This document shows, piece by piece, positions 1-8,004 of a stretch of 64,000 nt of DNA. The stretch lies in contig OW818645.1 of NCBI GenBank assembly GCA_942492835.1, forward strand, positions 186,001-250,000, written 5' to 3'. Source of the DNA: GWB2-37-7 sp942492835. Its GTDB lineage: Bacteria > Bacillota > Clostridia > Lutisporales > Lutisporaceae. The notes beneath the pieces are model-generated. The model saw only the letters and a list, made by a program, of their open reading frames with translations, had not been told where the DNA came from and made no database searches. Position 1 is the first letter of the stretch. Every line of letters starts with the position of its first letter. A program made the position numbers and the translations under genes.

Positions 1-358
1 TTATTCCTATAGCCTTTTCAAAATCTAAAATAAGTTCTTTTGGAAAAGCATTTGGAAAAGTGGGGAATGCTTGCTTTAGCGTTATTCCTGCAATTTCCCA
101 GTGCCCAGTGGTTGTGTCCTTGCCTTGTGAGATTTCTGAAGCTTTGCCATAAGCTCCTTTTGGCTTATCTACTTTACCGATTTCTAAACCATCTATGTTA
201 CCCAAGCCTAAAGCCTTCAGATTATCTAAGCTAAGCTCAGGAATTTGCTTATGTATATTGCCTAGTGTATTACTACCTTCATCTTTATACAAATATGCAT
301 CTTTAAGTTCGCCTATGCCTACGCTATCCATTACTACCAATATTACTCTATCTGCCAT
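1..358 (-). CDS. deoB: Phosphopentomutase, N-terminal part (cut by window edge)
   Basis: The first 119 codons of a phosphopentomutase are visible; the rest lies left of the window. The enzyme interconverts ribose-1-phosphate or deoxyribose-1-phosphate with the 5-phosphates in nucleoside salvage. The N-terminus reads MADRVILVVMDSVGIGE, with the metal-binding Asp of the alkaline-phosphatase superfamily in VVMDSVG, followed by the DTTTGHWE motif that carries the active-site Thr. The ATG at 358 follows a GGAGGGAATATT ribosome site. It lies 45 bp downstream of xerD; the xerD-deoB pairing is also known in Bacillus and supports both calls. No stop codon falls inside the window, so this is a partial gene rather than a broken one. 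Confidence 0.95.
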   Translation of the reverse strand, partial: MADRVILVVMDSVGIGELKDAYLYKDEGSNTLGNIHKQIPELSLDNLKALGLGNIDGLEIGKVDKPKGAYGKASEISQGKDTTTGHWEIAGITLKQAFPTFPNAFPKELILDFEKAIGI

Positions 359-403
359 AATATTCCCTCCATTTCCATTTATATATAGAAAACACAAAAG
401 GGC

Positions 404-1285
404 CTAAGCCCTTGGATGTGTCTTATTATATACTTCCATAATTCTGTTTTTATTAATCTTACTGTATACCTGAGTAGTTGATATATCAGAATGTCCAAGC
501 ATTTCTTGAATAGCCTGTAAGTCAGCACCATTTTCAATCAAGTGAACCGCAAATGAATGCCTTAACGTGTGAGGAGTAATAACCTTATTGATTTTGGCCT
601 TTTGGGTGTAATTCTTGATTATCTTCCAAAAGCCTTGTCTTGTCATTTTACTTCCATGGAAGTTCAAGAATAAGGATGTATCCTCTTCACTGGAATTAAA
701 TAACTTACGGTAATCAGTTAAATACAGTTTCAGGTATTTAATTGCTATATTACCAATAGGTATCGTCCTTGATTTGCCCTCTGTAGCATTGCACCTAACT
801 AAGCTACCCTTCAGATCAATATCTTTTAGATCCAGAGAGATCAGTTCTGTTACTCTGATGCCAGTCGCGTACAAAAGTTCCAACATAGCTTTGTCCCTAG
901 CCCCTTTTGCATCTGTTGGCTTTGGTTGTTCCAGCAGAAGCTCAACCTCCTTCTTGGTAAGTACAGAAGGTAGTTTTTTCTCTACCTTTGGTGACTCCAG
1001 ATTGGAGGAAGGGTCAGAATCAATAAATCTTGAATTATACATAAACTGATAAAGACATCTGATAGAAGCTAAATTTCTTGAAATCGTAGAGGTAGCTTTC
1101 CCATTCTTCTGCATATATATAAGATATGTTATTATTAATGTCTTTGTAACCTCTTCGATTTTTAAATTATGTAGTTTTATATAGCTCTCAAATTGCCTAA
1201 TATCCCTTTCATATGAATCCAAAGTATTCACTGATAGCTCTTTTTCATTTTCAAGATAATTGAAGAATAACTCAATATAGTTCAT
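404..1285 (-). CDS. xerD: Site-specific tyrosine recombinase XerD
   Basis: This 293-residue protein has the normal XerC/XerD length. It has an N-terminal SAM-like core-binding domain (about 1-100) and a C-terminal catalytic domain. The catalytic set is complete: Arg144 in TGIRVTEL, Lys171, the H239-x-x-R242 pair in HTLRHSF, His265 in LGHSD and the nucleophile Tyr274 in TQVYSKI. The known role of the family is resolving chromosome dimers at dif with a partner recombinase. I favour XerD over XerC because of the spoIIM-xerD-deoB neighbourhood. It shows no sign of being a mobile-element integrase. Confidence 0.92.
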   Translation of the reverse strand: MNYIELFFNYLENEKELSVNTLDSYERDIRQFESYIKLHNLKIEEVTKTLIITYLIYMQKNGKATSTISRNLASIRCLYQFMYNSRFIDSDPSSNLESPKVEKKLPSVLTKKEVELLLEQPKPTDAKGARDKAMLELLYATGIRVTELISLDLKDIDLKGSLVRCNATEGKSRTIPIGNIAIKYLKLYLTDYRKLFNSSEEDTSLFLNFHGSKMTRQGFWKIIKNYTQKAKINKVITPHTLRHSFAVHLIENGADLQAIQEMLGHSDISTTQVYSKINKNRIMEVYNKTHPRA

Positions 1286-1362
1286 ACAGTCATAACCCCT
1301 TTATATATATATGTGTTTATAATTCAACACATATTTTTAAATTCCTCCAATAAAAGAAAAAT

Positions 1363-1593
1363 TTACAAACTAAATATGATATTTTTCAGAATAAACAGAA
1401 ATTTTTCTCTGAAATCCATGTTTTCACATATATAATTTGATACAAGAACAGCACCTCCATGAGGAGCTTCATAAGGAAAGAACATGTTTATATAGTTATC
1501 AATTAATATCGGCATAACAAAAAGTATAAGAAACAATACAAAAAATATCCTAATAAAAAGAAAATATTGATTATTTGCATTTTTGTATGTCAT
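1363..1593 (-). CDS. Small membrane protein of unknown function
   Basis: A 76-residue ORF between xerD and spoIIM. It has a hydrophobic helix at about residues 11-33 and a short hydrophobic C-terminus, separated by a polar loop with one Cys (NYICENMDF). I do not recognise a named family. It starts 30 bp after spoIIM ends, with the same orientation, which suggests co-transcription with spoIIM and possibly a sporulation-linked role. That role is inference from position only. A GGGGGGAT-type purine run lies just before its ATG. Confidence 0.6.
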   Translation of the reverse strand: MTYKNANNQYFLFIRIFFVLFLILFVMPILIDNYINMFFPYEAPHGGAVLVSNYICENMDFREKFLFILKNIIFSL

Positions 1594-1623
1594 GGTATCC
1601 CCCCGGCATTTGTAATATCAGCG

Positions 1624-2256
1624 CTATATAAAATATGGAGCAACCAACTTTACCAAAAATGGTGTAAGGTATGCCTCTATGATACTACCTCCTAACATTA
1701 TAAGAAATAAAAATAGTATCGATAAGACAAAGGACCAAATATAGGTGGAAAGCTCATTACGCTTTCTGTTAAGTTTATTTTTAAGCACTGTAATTGATAG
1801 GCTTATTGAGCAAGCACAGAATACTATTAGTACAGGTATGTATACAATATTCTGTGGTAAAACCGAAGCTAAGGCTAATAAGAATCCACCCTTACCCAAG
1901 GAGTCTGTCAAAAATGCTACTGTAAAGCCTATACAGAAGCCTCTAAATGTAGCAATCATAGGTATTAATAAAATACCTGCATAGGTTAAGCCCGCAATAA
2001 ATAATGCAGTAGCAGAAACAAGATTAAATTTGATTGATTGCTTCAATATTTCAACTGAATGTACACTGTCTGTCCTAACAATATTGATAAAACCATCTAT
2101 ATATGCTTTTACTTCACTTTTTGTATCAATATCAATATTTTTTACTGTGATTGCACCAAGGCTTATACCTAATATAAAGAAAAATATTACTATTGCATAA
2201 GAAATAATATTATCAGATAAATGCCTTTTAATTGTATCATTTAATCTTAATTGCAT
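1624..2256 (-). CDS. spoIIM: Stage II sporulation protein M
   Basis: A 210-residue polytopic membrane protein of the SpoIIM/DUF95 family. Several hydrophobic segments are visible, near residues 18-38, 75-100, 105-125, 135-155 and 170-195, with the family-like GFTVAFLTDSLGKGGF segment between them. In Bacillus, SpoIIM works with SpoIID and SpoIIP in peptidoglycan remodelling during engulfment, in the mother-cell membrane at the septum. It starts at an ATG behind GGGGAGG. A sigma-E-like promoter lies 41 bp upstream of the start, which fits mother-cell expression. Confidence 0.9.
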   Translation of the reverse strand: MQLRLNDTIKRHLSDNIISYAIVIFFFILGISLGAITVKNIDIDTKSEVKAYIDGFINIVRTDSVHSVEILKQSIKFNLVSATALFIAGLTYAGILLIPMIATFRGFCIGFTVAFLTDSLGKGGFLLALASVLPQNIVYIPVLIVFCACSISLSITVLKNKLNRKRNELSTYIWSFVLSILFLFLIMLGGSIIEAYLTPFLVKLVAPYFI

Positions 2257-2296
2257 CTTGAAAACCTCCCCTTAGCTTTTGTCCACATTCTTTTAA

Positions 2297-2326
2297 ATAA
2301 TATGCTAAAGAGGGTAACAATATGAA
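2297..2326 (-). promoter_or_regulatory. Candidate sigma-E promoter of spoIIM
   Basis: Read on the minus strand, a -35 element TTCATATT (2319-2326) is followed by a 14-base spacer and a -10 element CATATTAT (2297-2304). This resembles the known sigma-E pattern (TCATATT, then CATA plus an AT-rich tail) and has the same spacer as the stronger match in front of spoIIIAA. The transcript would read straight into spoIIM. The -10 tail is imperfect, so confidence is moderate. Confidence 0.55.
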
Positions 2327-2370
2327 TATATAACTAACACAAATTTCTGAATGTAATATGTACGATTATG

Positions 2371-2904
2371 CTATTTTATTTCTGAAGTCAGTAATAATAT
2401 TGCTATTATTGTTTTTGCATCGTTTATCGAACCATTTTTTACCATTTCTATACCTTTGCTCAAGGTATATTTCTCCACATTTAAAAATTCATCCTCATCA
2501 AAACAATGCTCTCCTTGTGTCAAGCCTTCTGCTTTATATATGTAAATCTTCTCGTCTGTATAACCAGGAGAAGGGTACATTATTGTCAGTAAAGTAAGCT
2601 TTTCTGCTGTTAACCCTGTTTCTTCTTTTAATTCACGTATACCACAGTATTCTGGGTTTTCGTCCTTCTCAAGTTTACCAGCAGGCACCTCCAATAGCTC
2701 TTGCTCGAAAGGCTTTCTAAATTGTCTTACTAAATAAATTTCATTATCTTGTGTTATGGGGATTACAGCAACTCCACCTCTGTGTCTTATAATCTCGCGC
2801 ATAGAATTGTTGCCATTACAAAGCTCTACAGTATGAAGCTCAAGCTTTATTACTTTTCCATTATAAATTTCCTTAATGTCAGTTGTTTTTTCTTCAAAGT
2901 TCAT
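2371..2904 (-). CDS. nudF: NUDIX hydrolase, ADP-ribose pyrophosphatase type
   Basis: A 177-residue protein with a complete NUDIX box: G-x5-E-x7-REL-x-EE-x-GL, in the stretch beginning AGKLEKDE and ending RELKEETGL. Upstream it has the RQFRKPFEQELLEVPAGK segment typical of the ADP-ribose pyrophosphatase subgroup (NudF/YqkG). The expected reaction is hydrolysis of ADP-ribose to AMP and ribose-5-phosphate, a housekeeping clean-up step. The ATG at 2904 has a GGAGGACATATT ribosome site. NUDIX genes are common next to spoIIM in Clostridia. Substrate preference cannot be proved from motifs alone. Confidence 0.88.
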   Translation of the reverse strand: MNFEEKTTDIKEIYNGKVIKLELHTVELCNGNNSMREIIRHRGGVAVIPITQDNEIYLVRQFRKPFEQELLEVPAGKLEKDENPEYCGIRELKEETGLTAEKLTLLTIMYPSPGYTDEKIYIYKAEGLTQGEHCFDEDEFLNVEKYTLSKGIEMVKNGSINDAKTIIAILLLTSEIK

Positions 2905-2962
2905 AATATGTCCTCCACTGTGAATATATTTAGAATTTACTTATACAAATATTCTATATATA

Positions 2963-4057
2963 TCACAGTAAACATTCAAGTCTATTAACTGCTAGTTTTC
3001 CTGCTGCTCCAGAGGTAATAAAATATTCTCTATCCTCTATAAATCCTTTACCCATTTTACTTAAATATTTAATCTTATCTAATAATACACTATTTATATC
3101 CTCACAGTCTACATAATATATATTATGTAGACTATCTATCCTATTTTCTGTTATTTGATTATTTATTCTTAATAATTGCTCTTGATTATCAAATAATGGT
3201 ATGGCGATGTTAGCCTTTGTGCAGCATATATCCTTTAATACGGTTATACTATGATGACTTATACCGTTATGTCTATCTCTTTTATCAGAAAATGATATTC
3301 TGGGTATTTGTATTACATAGCCTTTTAGATTATTAGCGGCATCAATTATATTTCCCTGCTCAATACCACTAAAGCCATACTTCGTATCTGTTCCTATTAT
3401 TCCAGGTCCCATACAAACAATAGCAATATCAGCCTTAATTATCTCCTTTGCAGTTATAAGTGCTGTATATATATTAATACATTCAAAATCACCACCAAAG
3501 GCATTTCCATAAGTTATAGTAGTATCTATTACCTTATCTTGTTTAAGACGTCTTATAATATCGCTTATATAAATAGGCAATGCTCCTCCATCAGTCATTA
3601 TGTAACATATTTTTGATTTTGAATTTTGATTTTTTATATAAATGCTGACGGGTGCCACCATGCTGTGAAGAGTGCCTACAATCACAGGCATCCCCTCCAA
3701 TGAGCTAAATTCATTAAATACTTTATGATACTGACTCTCCTGTGCCTCCACGGCCATGCAATTAATTTGAAAAGGAGTATATTTAAGCTTCATAATATGC
3801 CCTGTATTTATATTATCTAAAATCGGCTTGCTTAGATTGGTAATAACCAAATGGTGTCCTCCTGTGCCAAGGCTCAAATCAACAGCAGTAATATTTACTA
3901 AAATTAAATCGCCTAATGAAATATTGCCTGTCATATTATTATAGTTTATACAGCTTTGCTGTTCATCATTTATAAGTGCTGTTAGCTTCGTTATATTATC
4001 ATCATAAAAATATATATCAGTTACTATCCCTTGTGCTGTTTTTATCATTTTATCCAT
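2963..4057 (-). CDS. DUF3866 family protein
   Basis: A 364-residue soluble protein that I match to the DUF3866 family found next to steA and glycosyltransferase genes in Firmicutes. It has no signal peptide and no clear transmembrane helix. It contains glycine-rich stretches such as GHHLVITNLS and IVCMGPGIIGTDTKYGFSG, and a conserved-looking RDRHNGISHHSITVLKD segment. Biochemical function is unknown. Its start overlaps the 3' end of the MraY-type glycosyltransferase gene by 8 bp, so the two are almost certainly translationally coupled. Confidence 0.75.
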   Translation of the reverse strand: MDKMIKTAQGIVTDIYFYDDNITKLTALINDEQQSCINYNNMTGNISLGDLILVNITAVDLSLGTGGHHLVITNLSKPILDNINTGHIMKLKYTPFQINCMAVEAQESQYHKVFNEFSSLEGMPVIVGTLHSMVAPVSIYIKNQNSKSKICYIMTDGGALPIYISDIIRRLKQDKVIDTTITYGNAFGGDFECINIYTALITAKEIIKADIAIVCMGPGIIGTDTKYGFSGIEQGNIIDAANNLKGYVIQIPRISFSDKRDRHNGISHHSITVLKDICCTKANIAIPLFDNQEQLLRINNQITENRIDSLHNIYYVDCEDINSVLLDKIKYLSKMGKGFIEDREYFITSGAAGKLAVNRLECLL

Positions 4058-4901
4058 TGCTCCTTCCTAAGCTGTCTAAGTAATTCAACAATCTATTTTT
4101 TGATATAATAGTAGTTATCGATATCTTCTCAGCAGTAATATTTATAATTAGCAAAGCAAAAATAATTGTGAGTTTTATTGATGCATAATAGCATAACGCA
4201 CTATAAAAGCCCAAGGTTATACCCAATATGTTAGAGCCTGTATCACCTAAGATGCATAACTCTTTAAGATCATAAGAAATATAAACTATTACAATGGTAA
4301 GAGTAATTCCCAAAGGAAAAATTGAAATAATGCTAATGATATTAGAAATAAAAATTAATATGCCTAGTAATAGAAAAGCTTTGGCACACCTGCCAGGTCT
4401 TAAATCCAATAAATTTAAAGTATTTGTAAACAAAGCCATAACAAGGACATTTAAAATAAAATCAGAACTATTTTTAGAAATGCCTATGGATATAATACAT
4501 GAAATAAGAACACCAATAAAGGCTTTAATAAAGCCTGTTGTCAGATGTCTATGAAGAAAACTATTGATATGACTCTTCAAGCCTTTTATATGAACTTCAC
4601 CTATCATATCATCTAGTACCCCTGCAAATCCCATGGCGCATACTCCAATTAGATAAGACACATATATAACATAATAGTTAGGAGAAATGTATAGGCACAA
4701 TGCTGACATAGTGAGAATTACAGGTACAAATGCTATTCCAACTGCAAAGGTAATCTCTTTACCCCTATAATTCAATGTTGTACATCCAGCTTCTTTTAAC
4801 ATCTTGATTAAAAGCTTTATACAAATCCTTGAAATAATCATAGTTAATAAAAGTATAGCTGCAAGACTAATTATTGTAGCTTTAGTAATTGTTGTATTCA
4901 T
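4050..4901 (-). CDS. MraY/WecA-type (GT4) polyprenyl-phosphate sugar transferase
   Basis: A 283-residue polytopic membrane protein. Motifs of the polyprenyl-phosphate sugar-1-phosphate transferase superfamily are present: the acidic pair in GVLDDMIGE, the Asp in TLNLLDLRPGR and GDTGSNILG near the C-terminus. Members transfer a sugar-1-phosphate from a nucleotide sugar to undecaprenyl phosphate at the inner face of the membrane. It is shorter than MraY (about 320). It lies between a DUF3866 gene and a GT2 gene, next to steA, rather than in a mur cluster, so a secondary envelope glycan is more likely than lipid I. The acceptor and sugar are unknown. Confidence 0.75.
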   Translation of the reverse strand: MNTTITKATIISLAAILLLTMIISRICIKLLIKMLKEAGCTTLNYRGKEITFAVGIAFVPVILTMSALCLYISPNYYVIYVSYLIGVCAMGFAGVLDDMIGEVHIKGLKSHINSFLHRHLTTGFIKAFIGVLISCIISIGISKNSSDFILNVLVMALFTNTLNLLDLRPGRCAKAFLLLGILIFISNIISIISIFPLGITLTIVIVYISYDLKELCILGDTGSNILGITLGFYSALCYYASIKLTIIFALLIINITAEKISITTIISKNRLLNYLDSLGRSNG

Positions 4902-5570
4902 TTACATCATTTCCCTAATCAAAACATTTAATATATTTGTAAACTGCTTTCCTCTGTGTAAAAAGCCCTTTATGTTTCTGCCTGTCTCTTTATGTCTTAT
5001 ATTTACAGGCACTTCAACAATATCAATATCTCTTTTCAAAGCCTCCAATGTAATTTTAAACTCCAATGCAAAATTACTGGGAATGCTTATATTTTGAATA
5101 AATTCTGTGCTCACTAATCTCTGTCCGCTCAATACAGAATCAGAAGTTTTGGAAGTTAGTATATATATACCTCTCCTAGATAACCATTTTACCAGTCCAA
5201 AACCACCTTTTTTTAAAGGTTTGGGATATACTGCTACTAGCATAGTCCTGTTATTTATTTTTGTATTAGTTAAAAGTTTCTTCATTTCTGAAGCACTATG
5301 TTTTAAATCTGCATCTATAAATATCACAAATTTATTTGAAACAAAAGGAAGTGCAGTTTTTATTGCTCCCCCCTTCCCTTTATTTGAATTGTTTTTTATC
5401 AATAAGATATCGTCAAAACCATCTGCTATTCTATAGGTATTATCCTTAGAGCCATCGTCTACAACTATTATCTCTGTTATTCCTTCTATACCCTTAACAG
5501 CATTTATTGTGTCTTTTATATTCTCTTCTTCATTATATGCAGGTAATATTGCTGTCACATTTTCATCCAT
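4902..5570 (-). CDS. Family 2 glycosyltransferase
   Basis: A 222-residue GT-A fold enzyme. The N-terminus reads VTAILPAYNEEENI with the nucleotide-sugar binding VDDGSKDNT segment, followed by the DxD-like FIDADLKH, where the metal binds. No obvious membrane anchor is present, although a C-terminal amphipathic stretch might dock to the membrane. The start lies inside the 3' end of steA (16 bp overlap), so it is translationally coupled. It probably acts on the polyprenyl-linked product of the adjacent GT4 enzyme; this is inference from gene order. Confidence 0.82.
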   Translation of the reverse strand: MDENVTAILPAYNEEENIKDTINAVKGIEGITEIIVVDDGSKDNTYRIADGFDDILLIKNNSNKGKGGAIKTALPFVSNKFVIFIDADLKHSASEMKKLLTNTKINNRTMLVAVYPKPLKKGGFGLVKWLSRRGIYILTSKTSDSVLSGQRLVSTEFIQNISIPSNFALEFKITLEALKRDIDIVEVPVNIRHKETGRNIKGFLHRGKQFTNILNVLIREMM

Positions 5571-6604
5571 ACCAAATCACCTTCGTTTTTTGAAAATGTC
5601 TCTGCATTTTTATTATCCATCAAGCACTGAAGCCTCATAATGTACCTATAATCAATTAAGCGATCAGCAACTTTAAATCTAGTTATTAAAGTACTTCCCA
5701 TACCAGGCCTTCCTTTATCAAAAAAATCTGTCATACCGCTATGTCCTCCAATTAAAACAATATATGATGCACCCTTATCATAAGCAAGTAATAGAGCAAT
5801 ATCTTCACTGGTTCCTTTCATAGGCAGAAGCTTATATTTAATATTTAAGGCTTCAATTCTTTTTTGACATGGGCAGCTTCCATCTGTATATGCATGTAAT
5901 ATTAAATCTTTACTTTTATATATTCCTACATCTGACACACTGTCCATATCGCCAATCAATATGTCTGGAGCAAAACCACAGCTTATAATTATATCTGCTC
6001 CTCCATCTACACCTATAAGTATTGGCTTTTCTCTATTAATATAATCCTTCAGCTTCAAAAGACAATCTTTACTTTCAGAACTGCGAGTAACAACAATGGC
6101 ACATCTTCCTTCTACATTTGTGTTAAGCTCAGGGTAACAATTAAATGTAAGAATCGGATTTTTATCTATTCCAGCATATTGTATTGTATTATCAATAAAA
6201 TTTGAAAGCTGTAGTCCATAATTACAGTTACTTTCCAATAGTTTATTTTCAATATAATCAATATTTAAAAGAAAACATGAATTAGTATACAAATGATTAT
6301 TATTTAATAATAGGTCTCTATCTCTTAGCTTAATATAATCTCCATCTTTAAAGGTACTTACATTGAGATTGGTATCAAAAAGCATTACATTGCTACTTAC
6401 AAGTAGAGAAGTACCCTTGGAAGCATATCTGCCTGTCATAGAACAGCCTGTATTAATAATAACTTTTACACCTGTAGAAATCAGTGCTTCTGCAGCTAAC
6501 TCATCTATATCATCATGTTGTATAATTGCTATATCATTAATTGACAAATATCTTACCAATTCTTTGGTTCTGGTGCCAACTTTTACAATTCCTTCAAGAT
6601 ACAT
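5555..6604 (-). CDS. steA: SteA-like cytokinetic-ring associated protein
   Basis: A 349-residue protein. The central part carries a thiamine-pyrophosphokinase-like nucleotide site, IGVDGGADIIISCG followed by PDILIGDMDSVSD, and the C-terminus has GGHSGMTDFFDKGRPGMGST. This matches the SteA family, named from Corynebacterium, where SteA and SteB take part in cell division and envelope control. Clostridial members sit in front of GT2, GT4 and DUF3866 genes as here. No steB-like gene is visible. It is the first gene of the cluster that runs down to deoB. Assignment to the family is fairly safe; the role in this organism is inferred. Confidence 0.78.
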   Translation of the reverse strand: MYLEGIVKVGTRTKELVRYLSINDIAIIQHDDIDELAAEALISTGVKVIINTGCSMTGRYASKGTSLLVSSNVMLFDTNLNVSTFKDGDYIKLRDRDLLLNNNHLYTNSCFLLNIDYIENKLLESNCNYGLQLSNFIDNTIQYAGIDKNPILTFNCYPELNTNVEGRCAIVVTRSSESKDCLLKLKDYINREKPILIGVDGGADIIISCGFAPDILIGDMDSVSDVGIYKSKDLILHAYTDGSCPCQKRIEALNIKYKLLPMKGTSEDIALLLAYDKGASYIVLIGGHSGMTDFFDKGRPGMGSTLITRFKVADRLIDYRYIMRLQCLMDNKNAETFSKNEGDLVWMKM

Positions 6605-6730
6605 CGATTTCGAACACCTCCGCCTATTTTTAGTATTTAATTAAAATGCAAATAAAATACAAATATTACTATATATTTTGTACTAACCATTTTACATACT
6701 AGAAATAGCTCAAATTACACAAATATTAAT

Positions 6731-6774
6731 AAATCATATAAACGAAATATTACATATTTTTGTTTATATGATTT
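6731..6774. repeat. 44-bp near-perfect palindrome between divergent genes
   Basis: Outer arms AAATCATATAAAC (6731-6743) and GTTTATATGATTT (6762-6774) are perfect complements. Inside them AAATAT (6745-6750) pairs with ATATTT (6754-6759). The palindrome lies in the 250-bp AT-rich space between steA (minus) and the small plus-strand gene at 6856. It could be a regulator site, a cruciform or an RNA hairpin. The pairing runs almost its whole length but is almost pure A/T. Confidence 0.7.
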
Positions 6775-6855
6775 GTATTATTATGTATTATAAAAATAAA
6801 AATACAAAAACTAATATATGATAACTAACAAATATAACAAAGAAAGGTGATTATA

Positions 6856-7062
6856 ATGAAAGAGACAGTAGCAAAATCAATTTTAGGACTAAGAGATAAA
6901 ATGAGTCATAAAATTATTGCTATATATCCTTATGAATTAGATGGTTTAACACAAGATACAGAAAAAACAGTAAAAGACTGGTATTATAAACAGGACTGTA
7001 GTGCAGAAACCACTTTAAGACAATGTTATGTAGATATGTTAAGAGAGAATGAACTAAATTAA
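6856..7062 (+). CDS. Small acidic protein of unknown function, only plus-strand gene
   Basis: A 68-residue protein starting MKETVAKSILGLRDKM. The ATG at 6856 is preferred over an in-frame GTG at 6847 because AGAAAGGTG lies at the right distance before the ATG and overlaps the GTG. It has no hydrophobic helix, is rich in charged residues and has two Cys (KQDCSAETTLRQCYVD). I do not recognise a family. It stands alone, opposite in direction to every other gene here, and its stop codon coincides with the left end of a small repeat element, so its natural C-terminus may have been altered. Confidence 0.65.
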   Translation: MKETVAKSILGLRDKMSHKIIAIYPYELDGLTQDTEKTVKDWYYKQDCSAETTLRQCYVDMLRENELN

Positions 7063-7220
7063 AAGGGAGTGTCGCAAAACTACTTTAATTTGGGAGCGAT
7101 GTTCCCTTTTTGTAGTAATAAAATAAGCAGTTAGTTAAAAAACAAGGTTAATACTTACTTTTTTAACTAACCGCTTTATTTTTAACGCACTTCAAGTTAG
7201 TTGTGTAACAGCCCCTTTTT
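7061..7220. mobile_element. MITE-like element with imperfect terminal inverted repeats
   Basis: The left end AAAAGGGAGTGTCGCAAAAC and the reverse complement of the right end, AAAAGGGGCTGTTACACAAC, are imperfect terminal inverted repeats. Inside, GCAGTTAGTTAAAAAA pairs with TTTTTTAACTAACCGC in a long hairpin. The element is about 160 bp and has no coding capacity. The left 95-100 bp recur in the same orientation at about 13051-13147. The short size and lack of a transposase suggest a non-autonomous derivative of an insertion sequence. Confidence 0.75.
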
Positions 7221-7260
7221 GTTTGTGCATCCAGCGAAGCTGAACACATTCATAATTAGA

Positions 7261-8004
7261 CTATTCCCATTTAAAAAATTTAATTGCCACAAAAGAACAA
7301 ATTATAGCAATTACCAACATCGCAATGATCGGTAATAGAACATTATCCATTGACAAGTTCAACGTTGCAGATTTTAGTATTTTGATTCCTTGCGTCAACG
7401 GTAAGATATTCACAACCTTCTGCATTGTTGTTGGCATTACTTCATAAGGAAGTGTTGCCCCTGAAAAAATCAGCATTGGAAAATACAATACACTTGCAAT
7501 AATGCCTGCGACTTTAGAATTCTTGGCAATACCACCCACCATAATACCGATGCTAAACATAGAAACCATTACCAATATCCAACCGAGGATAAATTGCAGT
7601 ATGCTGCCTTGCATTTTGAATCCAAAGAATACCATTGCCACTGCAAACAGTGTAAGTAAAGAAATTAAAGCATATAGAAAGTATATGGTAATTTCTACAA
7701 GTAGAATTGTAACAGGGCTTATGGGGGTAACCTTAAATCTTTTCAGAATTTGCTTGCTTCTGTAATCTGACACAACTAGAGGTAATCCCATAACTCCACC
7801 TGCACAAATCGCAATGCTTGCCAACGCACCAAAGGATTGCTGAATAAATGTATAGCTTGCACCCTCGAATGCAGGCTTGCTTCCATAAATAATGCCAAGC
7901 ACTACAAGCATAATAATAGGCATTATAACTGCAAAAATCAACATATCCATACCACGCAGTGACAGCTTAAGTTCAGTCTTAAGTATTGTTCTATAGGATT
8001 TCAT
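7261..8004 (-). CDS. ABC-2 type transporter permease
   Basis: A 247-residue membrane protein with six hydrophobic segments, the usual layout of DrrB/NatB-type permeases. It includes the GVMGLPLVVSDYRSKQILKRFKVTP region and the loop LPYEVMPTTMQKVVNILPLTQGIK typical of ABC-2 exporters. It overlaps the upstream ATPase gene by 14 bp, so the pair is translationally coupled and together forms a half-size exporter. The adjacent MerR-type regulator suggests export of a toxic or antimicrobial compound; the substrate is not readable from sequence. Confidence 0.88.
   Translation of the reverse strand: MKSYRTILKTELKLSLRGMDMLIFAVIMPIIMLVVLGIIYGSKPAFEGASYTFIQQSFGALASIAICAGGVMGLPLVVSDYRSKQILKRFKVTPISPVTILLVEITIYFLYALISLLTLFAVAMVFFGFKMQGSILQFILGWILVMVSMFSIGIMVGGIAKNSKVAGIIASVLYFPMLIFSGATLPYEVMPTTMQKVVNILPLTQGIKILKSATLNLSMDNVLLPIIAMLVIAIICSFVAIKFFKWE

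Noticed and set aside
774..1049. Plus-strand open frame opposite xerD
   Set aside because: It lies antisense to catalytic motifs of xerD and is a coding shadow.
404..1285. Integrase of a mobile element
   Set aside because: The protein is a tyrosine recombinase, but the length, the close match to XerD and the spoIIM-xerD-deoB setting point to the chromosomal XerD; no attachment repeats are seen around it.
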